Source: Isoetes taiwanensis (taxonomy: Eukaryota > Streptophyta > Lycopodiopsida > Isoetales > Isoetaceae). From it: DNA of 64,000 nucleotides. A program made the position numbers and the translations under genes. Below, in pieces: positions 45,841 through 57,310 of the stretch. The notes below the pieces were generated by a model, which saw only the letters and a program-made list of their open reading frames with translations, made no database searches and had not been told where the DNA came from. The stretch is from positions 1,986,001 through 2,050,000 of the forward strand of contig JAJEKV010000016.1 of the NCBI GenBank assembly GCA_021234155.1. The letters run 5' to 3'. Each line of letters begins with the position of its first letter. Positions within the stretch are counted from its first letter, which is position 1.

Positions 45841-46499
45841 CGGTAAATAAAAGCCACCGCTTTTAACGATCAAGCGTAAGCAGTCTCATTGCCATACCGG
45901 CGATCAACTTGACGCCATAAAGCAAATGTGTATTTCTACTACAAACAATCATATAAAACTATCCAACAAACTACTAACCTATGCTTTCTAACAGGACCCC
46001 ACAACAAAGCTTCTGCTAGTTGAACTAAAAATGCTGCATGGACACCGCTCTATTCCGTCTTCTTTGTTCAACAAGTCGAGTACAAAGATCAACTAAGACA
46101 AAGAATCACAATCCAACAAGTCGCTACTATAGATTGGGCAACCGAATGCAGAAATATTTTACAACAAATACGGAGCATCATCTCATAGACCTGCTTATAT
46201 CCAATGTACATAATGTCTATAGTGTACACATATACAATCTCCTTTCTTACCTCCAATGTACATAGTCTCTATAGTATGCATGTATATAATCTTCTTTTCC
46301 TCTTCTCCATTACAATAAAACCATCAAATAACTATCTGTTTTTCAACCTCCAATCTATATAATCACACGTAGATAATCTTCTTTTCTTCTTTTTCAATAC
46401 AACAATTCACCTTCTTACAATATATTAAATCATCTATCACATATCATCTAACGTCCATTAATCTCAAATGACACCCCCTACCCCCAAAAAAAACTGAAT

Positions 46500-46532
46500 A
46501 ATGGGCAACGCCGCCGCACCACCATCTTGTAT
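46500..46532 (+). other. candidate 3' terminus of Helitron
   Basis: GGGCAACGCCGCCGCACC ends with CACCATCTTGT. The GC-rich near-palindrome followed by a CTTG/CTAG-like end is the usual plant Helitron 3' layout (a hairpin about 10 bases before CTRR). The terminal CTRR is damaged here. AT-rich sequence follows. Confidence 0.5.
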
Positions 46533-47479
46533 AATAATATAGTAATGTACATTTCAATGCCGTGTTGAAGGATATATCTGAGTCCGCATATCCATGATCT
46601 CTTGAAGATTTGATTCTAGTAACTCTAACTCTATTGAGTCTGTGTCTAACAACACATGTAGCAACTGGTTGGGGGGACTAGCGTGCTTGGATCCGGGGGA
46701 GCCAAGGGTTGTAAAAAAACCCCTACTATGTGCATATTTTTAGCTAAATACCCCTCCCATATAGTGTTTGGATTTCTTATATTTGCAGCTCATATCAATT
46801 TTTGTGTCATATTATCATTTAAAGACCCCGCCCATACAGTGTTTGGATTTATCATATTTTCCCCTCTGGGTTTCATATAGCATTTCATTATTATTTTTTT
46901 TTTATTGAAGTCGATGTATATATTTAAGTAAGTATAAAGAGTACAAAAAAACTTTTACAGGGAAGTTTAACCCGGGAATAGAAAGAAGAGCGAGGACCCC
47001 TCCTAACTATTTTAAGTCAAAAATTTTTAACAAAATTAGATAGAGATATGTCTATAAATAGTTCTGAGAGAAATATCTTTGATGCATCGAATAAGAATTC
47101 CCTTTTAGTAGCAGGATCTGAGGTTGAAGTTAGTAATTTTCCTTCCTTTTCCTTTGACTGATATACTCAGGGTGCAAAATATGCACATACAGGACCCTGC
47201 TTTCGCCATATTATATCTCCCCTTAGCATCTTTTGCTTTGCATATCAAAGCTCTTCTGATATCCGTGTTCTAATCGCAGCAGCAGTTGCACATGCAGGGT
47301 TCTTCATGCCCGAAGTGTTGGGTGAGGACCAATACCTCTGGTCCATTCCTTATTTGCTTCCAGATTGATTTTCTTCCATTTGATTCTTCTCATCCAGATA
47401 AACATTATTCCTAAATAAGAGAGATCCATTAGTTCGATAATCCTTCAAGAATCCGGTCTACATCATATTTGATTCGGGT
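46533..47479. other. no recognisable gene; small internal duplication
   Basis: It contains a doubled phrase CCCATA(T/C)AGTGTTTGGATTT near 46758 and 46831, followed each time by CATATTT. Otherwise it is AT-rich with nothing I can assign. The part next to 47480 may be the 3' end of the minus-strand LINE. Confidence 0.4.
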
Positions 47480-48890
47480 TTAATTACTCCCGGGATGGAT
47501 AATATCAAAATTAAATACAAATTCATTTCTTCCCTTCCATATTCTCCATAGGAGGATGTAAATCCTCCAATCAGTTGGGTTAACCGGGAGAAAGAAGTCC
47601 AGGGAGCTAAGGGAGACAAGATCATATCCCAAGTAGGTCAGAGAGGCTAACCTCAACCTCGGCCCAAAAACGGGTTCTAAACAAATGGTCCTCGTCCTCC
47701 CTGTTTGCCATGCATCTGATGCAAATATCAGAGTCCGCCATGTGGAGTTTGTGCCTCTTCTTGTCTGTGGCCAGGGCCCTGTGCCAGAGTTGCCACATGA
47801 ATGACTTGATCTTAGGATAAATAGGGCTGGATCACATGAAAGTGAGATTCCTAATGCACCATGCATCCGGGTCGTACCGGGATCACACGATTTCTCTATC
47901 GATACCTGTAGGCTTTCCTAACTGTAAAAGTCAACAAACCGTTATGATTCCAGTTAATACCATTAGTGGACCAAATACCATAGGTCAAAGTGGTGCAAAT
48001 ATTGTTATACAAGAACTTGCAATCCTCTCCTTCATATGCTAAAGGAGAGTTTTCGAAGGGAATCAGCCCCTGATCATTAAACATATTGTGCACATAAACA
48101 ATGCCTTTAGAGCTCCATTTTCTGACCTGAACTGGAAAATGACAGGCTAAGCACAAAACTATCATTATTAGTAATCATAGCCGGATTCCAAAAAATGGTC
48201 TGGTCCATTGACAGGCCCTCCTTCCAGGTATACATACTTCTAACTTGATTCTAGGCCTTGATCCATTTCTTCAGAATGCCAGGAGTAGAATTGGGGATGG
48301 TAAAAGGAAAATAAATAGAGTGGGGAAGGTGCATTTTGATTTGCCTCCACCCGAAGGGGTGGCACTTGTTTATATAGTGTTGGATAATAATAGAGATAGG
48401 ATGCTTGATAAGTCCATAACCAGCCTTGTAAAAATATTTAGCTACGAGGGCAACCCCCTGCTTCTCGATATTGATGACACCTAATCCACCATCCTTCTTT
48501 TTTTTGCAGCACTCTTCCATGGACACAGGTGTCCAGCATCTTTTGTTTTGACCAGAAGAAATAAACCTCCCAATAATACCCTGAAGCTTGGAAGAAACTT
48601 TCTTAGGAGCAAGAATAACAGAAGATTGATAAACGTGAGAAGAAGTAATGACAAAATTAGCTATGATGGCCCTTCCATTTTTAGACAAATACTTAGAATT
48701 GAGACTATCAACTTTTTTCTGAAACTTCTCAATGATCCCATCCCAGATGTCTGAGGGGCTGCTCTTAATGGCAAAGGGGATTCCAAGGATCTTAGATCTA
48801 AAAGTGGGAGGGTCATACTTACAGTCAAGGAGGGCAAGAATTGGATCCATTAAAAAGTTCCTCTTGTGCAATTTGATGTAGCCTTTAACA
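47480..48890 (-). pseudogene. L1-type LINE, C-terminal RT and zinc-binding region
   Basis: The frame 48251-48871 (206 codons) is a well preserved post-RT segment of plant L1: 'SKILGIPFAIKSSPSDIWDG', 'YLSKNGRAIIANFV' and 'KKKKDGGLGVINIEKQGVAL' follow the YLGIP and GGLGI landmarks of plant LINE ORF2. Downstream on the minus strand, 47795-47690 reads 'LATDKKRHKLHMADSDICIR' and 'CMANREDEDHLF', the zinc-binding zf-RVT domain, with a frameshift inside. It ends near 47480 with 'YILLWRIWKGRNEFVFN'. It is 5'-truncated; the catalytic palm is not present. Confidence 0.88.
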
Positions 48891-50719
48891 CTAAAGTGGT
48901 CCTGGGGACCATTCCTGATCCATGGACTAGAATTGGTCCAATTGACCGACTGCTAGCTAAACCAATAAATCTAAGAATAGAAGTTTCAATTTCACAATAC
49001 ATCGCCGTCATATCAATCTTTACTTGATTCTTAATTATCTTCGAGAATTTCAAGACCAATGAACTCACCTAGTGTTCAAATGTTAGAGAATTTAACAGTT
49101 TCTACAACAGTCCAGAACTGCATTCTTGGGTTTTCCTAGCATAAGCAGACCTAAATCTTGCAAAAATTAGAAGTATTTGTTTGTTTATGATACATCACAT
49201 TGATTTGTATGTTTTTAGCTTTGGTTGCTATCATCTAACATCCGTGGAAGCCGCCAAACCCTATTTTGTTCAAAAATGCTGCTTGCAGTTTAGGAAGTAT
49301 TTCTCTCTTATTATTATAAGTTTTGGCTTAATTATTTTGTCCATGAGTTGTTAACTATATGAAGTGCAATTTTGTATGTTTTTTGGAGTATTCATAAGTT
49401 ATGTCAACTTTAAAATCTAATAGAGAATTTCTTATACATAATATTGGGCAAAATTATATGCTAAAATGCTCTGAAATCACCATCTATAAGGATCACGAGG
49501 GTAATGCGTGATGCATTCTACTAATATCTACATAGAAAATTACTCTATTGATTTGCATATAGTGTAATTAGAATTTAACCATGCAATTAACTAGATTTAA
49601 AGATGAAGTGCAGCCACAGGATTAAGCATTAGATATTAATTCTTCCAAAATTATAGGCTGGAGACTCAGCCATTACATAGCTAGTGATGTTTATAAATGA
49701 ATGAAAGTGAAGATCTTGAAGTTTAACTATGAGAATCAATAATTAGATCATATGACCGTTGGTGCGTCTTTCTCAGTTTTGTAGAGAGCATGCTACATTT
49801 CTCTAAATAAACCTTCCAAATATTCAAAATATGACAAGGCACATATATACAGGTCTCTTATATAGGTTGTGTGGCCTTCTTGCAAAAAAATACGGACAAA
49901 CCTAGTTATTTCTTACTAGTATAAAACTGGTATATCCATTGCTGCTACAAAACATTAGAGTTTTAGTAGGATAATGTTACATTTAGGTCATCTTTCATTT
50001 ACACTATATTTTTCATGAATGCGGGCCTTCCTTTACAATATAACACTTTATTTTCATATTGAAATAACATATTATTTGGACGATTATGCATGGACTATTT
50101 ATAGTCCATAACTATACTAATTGTATAAAGCATATACCTCTCTCTGGCTCTAACTATTTGGTCCCTTATAATGATACTATGGTTTCTTACCTTCAATAAT
50201 ACAAATTTTGAAAGGTGTGAGTGGAAGTCCATGTAGATTCAATTGGTAAATAAGTACCCCAAAAACTCATAGTTGTTTGTGCTCAAACATTGCCCTCAAG
50301 TTATGCAAGCTCGTCTAACCAGCTACTTTTATCCTATAGAGAACTGTATGCATAAACTATATTGCAAAGTTGAGATCGAAATTGGTTAAGATGTGGCATC
50401 TATTAATTTTTAAACTTCCAGTCCTATGGACCAATAATGGTCTGCAAGTGGAACTGCACATGGCAGTCAAACTTGATTTTTTATAGTCATAAACTTCCAT
50501 ATTTTTCTTTGATCTTTTTTGAATTGATTTCATGACATGGGATATTTTGAGAATGTGATTTTTAAAAGTCACATCTCGAGGCATAAATCTAGAATAAAAA
50601 TAGAAGACATATTTCAAGTTGATGCTATAAAGTTTAATCCATATCTCAAGGTTATGATTAGGGCATAGGCAAAGGATCGCCCATACTGATCACCTTATAA
50701 AAGTAGATGATGTGGCGGT
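48891..50719. other. no recognisable gene
   Basis: AT-rich, with frames below 90 codons and no repeat shared with other parts of the window that I could see. The first 180 bp may be the truncated upstream edge of the LINE. Confidence 0.4.
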
Positions 50720-50756
50720 CCAATGTGGCTCTCTAAAGAGACAAGAAACCTGCCTC

Positions 50757-51240
50757 TTACAGCAGGAATTGATATGGAACTGTGGATTTTACTCCAAGTG
50801 CCCATTCTAGGAAGGCTTCCTGCATCTTCTCCTGGTCATTCAAGGTGGCGAGGGATACCACCGCGCCCCAAACTTCGACTCCATATAGGAGAACGAGCTC
50901 TATCAAGGCCTTGAACAAGTGTGATTGATGGGCCCAGTCATAGAGCTCTGTTTTGTAACTATTGTTCTGCACGGCGTACAATATCTTCCAGTCACTGTCA
51001 CATGCCGCCAGATGGAAGTGTTCCAGTATATGATAGAATGAAACTCCACTCCCAAATACTTTTGCGAGAATATCCTGGGATGACGATCCAGAAGATAGAA
51101 CTTTCGTCGTTGATGCTCCGCAATGTATCTGGCTTTGTTTTTCTTGAGAAAAGTATGGTGCTGTCTGATTGCTGGCAAGCACAAGGCAGAATTAGTGACC
51201 TGTCAGAGCCAGCATTTAAGCTCCCTATGTTCGTCATCAA
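50757..51240 (-). pseudogene. second LINE family, post-RT fragment
   Basis: Minus-strand frame 50757-51182 with 'AVQNNSYKTELYDWAHQSHL', 'LLYGVEVWGAVVSL' and 'FLEWALGVKSTVPYQFLL', typical of the region between the RT thumb and the zinc-binding domain in another plant LINE clade. The upstream part is in a different frame (50998-51240: 'ESSIFWIVIPGYSRK'). A stop and a frameshift are present. It is distinct from the L1 relic at 47.5-48.9 kb. The zf-RVT tail at 23.1-23.5 kb could belong to the same clade. Confidence 0.75.
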
Positions 51241-51404
51241 ACCACTGGTTGCAAGAAAAAGTTATAGCTGCCAAGGGCCTCTGTGGTTGGGTTTCTCCAA
51301 TGCATCTGTCACAACGGTCATAAGCAATTGATTAACTGGGCAGTCTATTGTTGTAGCATAGGAAGTTGTAGTATTTCGTTCAGGTCAGTTGTGACCATCT
51401 AGGC

Positions 51405-51482
51405 ACACTCTAGATTAGTGGAAGAGATGTGTGTGATGAATAAAATGACTCAAGTTTTCAATAAGACAACCATGAATGATTG
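51405..51482 (+). repeat. dispersed repeat D, copy 2
   Basis: Matches 36155-36232, including GAGATGTGTGTGATGAATAA and the following ACTCAAGT. Confidence 0.75.
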
Positions 51483-52019
51483 TGGAAAATCAAGTGCTAA
51501 CAAAGCATTTATGTGCCCGGGGCCCTAGTTTTTTAATGGGTTGGAGCATATAATTACGGTAGTTAGCCTATGTCCTCATGGATGCTGCCAATGTGGCATG
51601 ACATAAGACTATTATCTCAACTTAGGGTTTCCTCCAAATTTCCATGGCAAGGTGATGGTTGAAGGCGGTATGGCAGCAAGACAATTTTTCTATGATCCAA
51701 TATTTAGTCACTGGACCTTCTATTCTAGGTTGCGGCAAGAAGGGGTGAAGACATAGTGTACATCTATTGTGAATTAAAATAAGTAGATCTGATAGTCAAT
51801 AACAGGGTTGAATAGGGCTAAAACAATTGTTTTTTTATTTTAAACACTTTACAAATGTTTGCTTTATTAATTTTTAAGCTCCTTGTAATTACTGGTTCAG
51901 GCTTAAACGTAAGATGTGAAGAAACTAGATTGTGATATGCTAGCTTGATTCTTGGCTTCCATTGTCAGCTTTATTTCATAGAATTGTCCACTTCTTATAG
52001 GCTTTAGCCATAGGAATCC
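51483..52019. other. no recognisable gene
   Basis: Nothing is supported here on either strand. Confidence 0.3.
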
Positions 52020-52520
52020 ATCTCCAAATTGGAAAACCAATTTTATGCAATAGATTTTGTAGATTCAAAGCTTACCAGATACTCTTTCATTTGAATTCTA
52101 ATAGTTATAATTGTTCTATTATATGGATTTCTAGAATTCGTGGAAGAACTTGGAAGAACTTGAAGGACAGAATAATTCTTTTCTAGAGAAATATGAATTG
52201 GACTAGTCATGGCATTGTAGCAATTTTATGCAAAAGCTTTTATAGATTCGGACCTTACCAAGGATTGTGCAATTTAGCTAGAGAAATCAACAGCCTTTGG
52301 AAATTTGGAGCTTATCACATATTGTGCAATTTTGTTAGAGAAACAGCTTTGTGGTGATTCCATGCAATGAATTTTGTAGATTCAGAGCTTACTAGGTACT
52401 GTGCAATTTCTATAGAACAATTTATATTCTTTACTAGAGAATATGAATTGGACTGATCATCGATGTGTAGAGATTCTATACAATATTTTCTATGCAATCT
52501 TGAATTCCTCATGGCTTCTT
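52020..52520 (+). repeat. degenerate tandem repeat of about 110-120 bp units
   Basis: The words TTTTGTAGATTC(A/G)(A/G)AGCTTAC, TGTGCAATTT and ATATGAATTGGACT return several times in the same order. The repeats are diverged and carry no open frame. Confidence 0.65.
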
Positions 52521-53229
52521 GATATTGAAGATAAAGTTATTTTTAAGATTATTTTTAAGTACGAGATTTTCTGTGCGTAATGCAGTAAACGTGGCCTTGT
52601 TAATGTTTGTTTTGGTGTAGACGCATTGTAATATTTTTATTTAGATGCAAAATTCTTTTGAAGAAATGAAAAGAGCCAAAGTAGAATGTTCTATATGCTC
52701 AAAGCTACAAGCAGGTCAGTCCAAAAATAGACTGTTTTTTGAAATTTTACAGAAAATAGAATGTTTTGGGATGCTCTAGATGCTCATGGATAGGCACCTC
52801 AGTCTAAAAATACAAAGTTTTAGAACTTCGTAAGCTCAGTCCCAAGAATACACAGTTTTCAAAATAGGCAATACTTTGGAAATGCTAGTAGAGGTGTGAG
52901 TAAGCTACTTTAGAAATGATAGTAGGTGTTGGTAGTAGGTATGAGTAAGCCACTCATATGTGATCCTTTGGAATTGGTAGTAGGTGTGAGTAATCTATCC
53001 ATGGATTGCAAGTATGAGTCCTCAGTAGGTGATTCTTTAGAATTGGTAGTAGGTGGCAATAAGCTTCTCATAGATTGTCAAATGGATGTTGAGCAACATT
53101 GATATGGATGTTGAGCTACATGAGTAGTTAGTGCTCCTACATGAGTAGTTAGCTACATGAGCTCCCACTCCAAGTGAAGGCCGAGGAGTTAGTGCCAATC
53201 GATTGATTCCTTCAATTCCGGCTCCTTAC
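52521..53229. other. no gene; short direct repeats
   Basis: GTAGTAGGTGTGAGTAA-type phrases recur between 52890 and 53060 with GATTCTTTAGAATTGG/GATCCTTTGGAATTGG. No coding region. Confidence 0.4.
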
Positions 53230-53540
53230 AGTGCAATTTGGCCAACAATCCCTGTGAAGAGCGTTGGCTTTGGTCGGTCTGCTTTCATCACCTGCCTGCT
53301 TTAAAATCCGGTCCCTTACATTACAGTTGAATTTGGCGACCAATCCATGTGAGATAAAAAGCTTGCTCGGTAAATGCGGTTCCTTACAAGACAATCTAGC
53401 CAAAGAATCCCTCGTGGAAGAGACTTCCCTTTGCCGCCTTCCATTTGGTCAATCTGCTCTCATCATCCGGCCGCTTTCATTACATTACAGTAGAATTTGG
53501 CGACCAATCCATGTGAAATAAAAAAGGTTGCTCATATTTG
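53230..53540 (+). repeat. about 165-bp tandem duplication upstream of Replitron ORF
   Basis: The block TTACATTACAGT(T/A)GAATTTGG...CCAATCCATGTGA(G/A)ATAAAAA occurs at about 53313 and 53478, with the matching CTGCT(T/C)TCATCA phrases ahead of each. It lies immediately upstream of the nuclease relic and may be part of that element's 5' end. Confidence 0.7.
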
Positions 53541-53561
53541 TGAAGAGCGTTCCCATCTTGC

Positions 53562-55129
53562 TTGTTTTCATCCTTTGTGTTCTCATCCTTTTTTCGGTCT
53601 GCGAACATTATGTCTTCTATGAAGAGGGCTGCTAGAAAGCTGAAATCCAGTGGGCGCCTGCCTGCTTGTATGCCTATTGAATCTGAGTTTGGGCAGACCC
53701 AGGACTCGGTCCGCAATTCTGGCATGCCTTCTGGTACCATTCCAGACCCAACACAAGTCTGGGATGCTTTGGATGCCTCTGTCACCTTGGCCTTGTCTGG
53801 CTAGGACGTGCCCCGAAGCTTTTTCGATGCCATGTCTTCGTTCTGCAGCAGGAGGTGTATTGCCGGCGCTGTTGCTTTGGAGAGGGGATCCTCTGCTGAT
53901 CACCTCCATGTCCAGACTGTCCTTAGAGCCCGTTACAAGAATCCTAAGGCATTGAATGATGCTATCAAGAGGGAGTTTAATTGGCCCTCTAAGCCTGCGG
54001 GTGTTATCTTAGTATGCAAGGCCCTAAAGAACAACATGCTGCATTGTTTCGAGGGTATATTAGGGTACTGATATAGGGAAAGTACATTACTCCTGTCACT
54101 TGCACAATATATCTGAGAGTATGATCGAGAAAGGAAAGGATTTGTATGTCAGGTGGGGAGCTGGGGATACGAAGAATCTTTGTGTGTTGGATAATAGAAA
54201 CCTCCTGAACAAGGCTGCCCACTTTGTGTTCTACCATGATGGCCGCAGATTGACCCCTAGTTTGACCTTCACAACTGCGGAGAATGATGAGAAGCGGGAA
54301 ATATAGTCTGAGCAGCAATTGGATGATAATCCCATCTAATACCGCTCATGTGAACGAACACAGGGTCCGAGCTGCTTGGAGGGTCTTGTTGAATCCCAGT
54401 CGTTGTATGCCATCTGATGTGAGAACAATTCTGTTTGGCCTCCCTGCAGGTTATATGCCCGTTGAACGGAATGGGCCAGGCCGCCGTCGATATTGGGATG
54501 GGATGGTCCCTCAATGAGATCGGATCGCAATTTCGAGGATATCCATGATCCATCGTTTAGCCCTGCTGTTGAAATCCCAGACCATGGTGCTAATTATATT
54601 CCCATCTACACCGGGGATCATACGATGGCAGTTGGCTAACCTGTTGTGTTTGTTGTTGCATGTACGATTTATTTGTGTCCAGGTGCTTTGGTTTATTTCA
54701 AGATGTATTTGTATTGGTGACGAAGTTGTTGCAGGATTGGGATGGAGACCGATGGCAATCCTCCCAGGGGAGACCCGGTGACCTCGGCGTGACTATAGGT
54801 CCATCTTTTATAAGCACTGTGATTCAGGATTCCCATCCAAACCCTGAGGTTTACGCTCCTGAGAGGGAGCAGATGTTTACTGCGGAGGTTGGAACGGAGG
54901 CTCATCGAATAGCTGCCTCCCTCAGGATCCTGAGGAGGCAGCTGACTAGCTTTTATGTGGCGATAGATTCCGCGATGTCCAGTGTGGCCTGGGAATAACT
55001 TGGTGCACCGTTATCTGAATTGCAAGCTCTGAGGTATCACATGAGCTTGGCCAGGCGCTTGTTGTCGCAGGAAATCCAGCAGCTCGATGCTGTGATCAAG
55101 AGGGCTACATCTGGACAGCCCAGGAACTA
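53562..55129 (+). pseudogene. Replitron-type HUH endonuclease (decayed)
   Basis: A relic of a rolling-circle nuclease of the Replitron group. From 53562 (or ATG 53610) one frame runs to 54071 with a single in-frame TAG at 53802-53804. It has a basic N-terminus 'MSSMKRAARKLKS', then 'FFDAMSSFCSRRCIAGAVAL', then the HUH box 'ADHLHVQTV' (His codons at 53901 and 53907) and 'VILVCKALKNNMLH', ending 'GILGY'. After a small deletion the next frame resumes as 'DIGKVHYSCHLHNIS' and 'GKDLYVRWGAGDTKN'. The third frame (54284-54517) gives 'RMMRSGKYSL' and 'MPSDVRTILFG'. C-terminal pieces run to a stop at about 55127. The family identity is from memory of related plant proteins; the HUH box itself is plain in the sequence. 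Confidence 0.75.
53901..53915 (+). other. HUH motif of the Replitron-type nuclease
   Basis: Encodes HLHVQ, preceded by 'LERGSSAD'. The His-hydrophobic-His-x-Gln order is the metal-binding core of HUH nucleases. It is intact. Confidence 0.8.
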
Positions 55130-55139
55130 GACGTTCTTC

Positions 55140-55250
55140 TTTCTGTTGTGTTTCCAGTGTTCTTGTTTATGCAGCTTGGTAGGCGCTCTTGTTTGTGTTG
55201 TGTTTGCAATGTTCTTCTTTATGCAGTCTGATATGCGTGGCCGCAGGCCA
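55140..55250 (+). repeat. two-copy tandem repeat after the nuclease relic
   Basis: TTGTGTTT(C/G)CA(G/A)TGTTCTT and TTTATGCAG phrases occur twice about 55 bp apart, just after the C-terminal stop. They may be the 3' noncoding part of the element. Confidence 0.65.
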
Positions 55251-55889
55251 CATGTACATTATCTGAGCATGTGAAATTTGAACTCCTGTTACTTCACACT
55301 ATATCTTGTACATGCTTAGCGTTTTCTATTTGGTTACTAACATCTGTAGGGTTGAAGAGGGTTGTGGCCCCTGGGCATAAGGTAGACCCCCCTGCACTGG
55401 GATCTTCCTTATGCTCGGATGAGCATTGGCATTGCGTTGGGGTTCAATTCCCCAAGCTCACTAATGAATCGTGTTTGCTAGTTTCCAAGAAACGAAGGAA
55501 GAACCATGTATAGGATCTTCGAATGCATGCCATTGACAACTGGATGTTGGAGTCGTAGTCAGTGGCATGTGTTCGATAGCTCCTATGCATGGGCCGAACT
55601 TGGAACGCAGGTAAGGCATGGGCACTGGATATCTGCGGTTCGATTCCCAAGCTCTACTTAATCTTTTCCTTTTTCTACTATACTGTATTGAATTTATCTT
55701 TTTCTACAATACTGTATTGCATTGAAAAATACTGTTTTATGCAATGGTCTTTGGCTTAATAATGTCCCTCTAATGGCCGGGTCAACAGGCCCAGATTTGA
55801 CTTGGAAAAGACTCGCTTTGTGCGTTCCAGATTTAAGGGGAGGGAATATGCTCCCACTTATGCTGCGATCTAATGGCCAAAAAGCCATA
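55251..55889. other. no gene supported
   Basis: It includes two tRNA-like B-box words (GGTTCAATTCC near 55441 and GGTTCGATTCC near 55637) without a foldable tRNA around them. A tRNA-derived SINE relic is possible but unproven. Confidence 0.25.
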
Positions 55890-56550
55890 ATACATAAAGT
55901 GCGGAAAATGACATGTAGTTTATGAATGGATTGCACAAATGCAGAAGAGGCTTATATAACCAACCTGTTCAATCTGTAACATGCATAAATGCTCATCATT
56001 AAAAGCTTTTTAACTCTATGTATCTCTTTCTCTATTCTAGCTTTGCATACATAACACATAATGCATCCTGCAAAGATGGAAATTGGAAATGATGTCCTGC
56101 AAGAATTCATGGCCTATATCAATTGTTCAATATCCGAGCTTAAGATACCTCAAAATTAGGATCTCTGCATATATGGATCTTGGTTGGAACTATACATCAT
56201 TATACACATCTTAAAATATCTGCAGCACATCATACACAGGGAATTGAACCCTCCTAGAGGCCAGAGTCTAATTTACATAAGTGTAGTAAATGACATGTAG
56301 TTTATGAACAGATTGCACAAATGCAAAAGTGGCTTATATAACCAAACCTGTTCAATATGTAACATGCATAAATGCTCATCATTAAAGGCTGTGTAACTGT
56401 GTGTATCTCTTTCTCCGTTCTAGCTTTGCATACATAACACATAATGCATCCTGCAGAGATGGAAATTGGAAATGACGGTGTCCTGCAAGAATTCAATATC
56501 CGAGCTTAAGATATCTCAAAATTAGGATCTCTGCACATGTGGATCTTCGT
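55890..56550. repeat. tandem duplication, period about 390 bp
   Basis: About 55895-56110 and 56281-56490 share long stretches: GACATGTAGTTTATGAA, CTTATATAACCAA, TAACATGCATAAATGCTCAT, CATAATGCATCCTGCA. There are small substitutions and short indels. No open reading frame is preserved. Confidence 0.9.
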
Positions 56551-57310
56551 TGGAACTATACATCATGATACAACAGCTTAAAATATCTGCAGCACATGAT
56601 ACACATAATTACTTACAGAAAAGATCAAGTTTTAAAAGCTTAAAATGAATGCATATTACAGATGGGCACCTGTTTTCGCTTGGACAGTCTTTTTTCTTGT
56701 TTGTACAACACAACAGACCAATTTCAGGACTACCTTCTTTCTTCTTGTGGAGCTTCAGGGTCTGTCACAATCTGTTGGCTATAAAGTAGCAAAAAATGCC
56801 CATCCCCAGAATATGTAGATAACTTAAGGCCCAGGCCCGCCCTTGCCCTGCCCTGTAATCAGTGAAGCTGTTGGCTCCTGCTTTTGAGGAGCAAGAGAAA
56901 AAGGTTGGTTGGAACTATACATCATGATACAACAACTTAAAATATCTGCAGCACATGATGCACATAATTACTTACAGAAAAGATATGAATGCATATTATA
57001 GATGGGCACCTGTTTTCGCTTGGACAGTCTTTTTCTTGTTTGTACAACACAACAGACCAATTTCACAATTACCTTCTTTCTTCGTGTGGAGCTTCAGGCT
57101 CTGTCACAATCCGTTGGCTATTAAGAAACTCAAAAGAAGCAGAAAGTGCCCATGAACAGAATCTATAGACGACCTAAGGCCCTGCCCCTGCGGCCCTTGC
57201 CCTGCCCTGTAATCAGTGAAGCTGCCAGATCCTGCTTTTGAGGAGCAAGAGAAAAAGATTGGCTTACCTTGAAGCTGCCGGATCCTGCTTTTTGGAGCAA
57301 GAGACGTAAG
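56551..57310. repeat. tandem duplication, period about 350 bp, plus a partial third copy
   Basis: 56552-56905 and 56908-57266 match closely (GGAACTATACATCATGATAC, CACCTGTTTTCGCTTGGACA, CTTGCCCTGCCCTGTAATCA, GAGGAGCAAGAGAAAAAG). A third fragment at 57268-57310 repeats only the last 40 bp (GAAGCTGCCGGATCCTGC). It overlaps the end of the previous duplication, forming a ladder of stepwise duplications. Confidence 0.9.

Noticed and set aside
55437-55650. tRNA genes at the GGTTCAATTCC and GGTTCGATTCC words
   Set aside because: No acceptor stem, D arm or anticodon arm can be folded at the right distance. A decayed SINE is possible but not shown.
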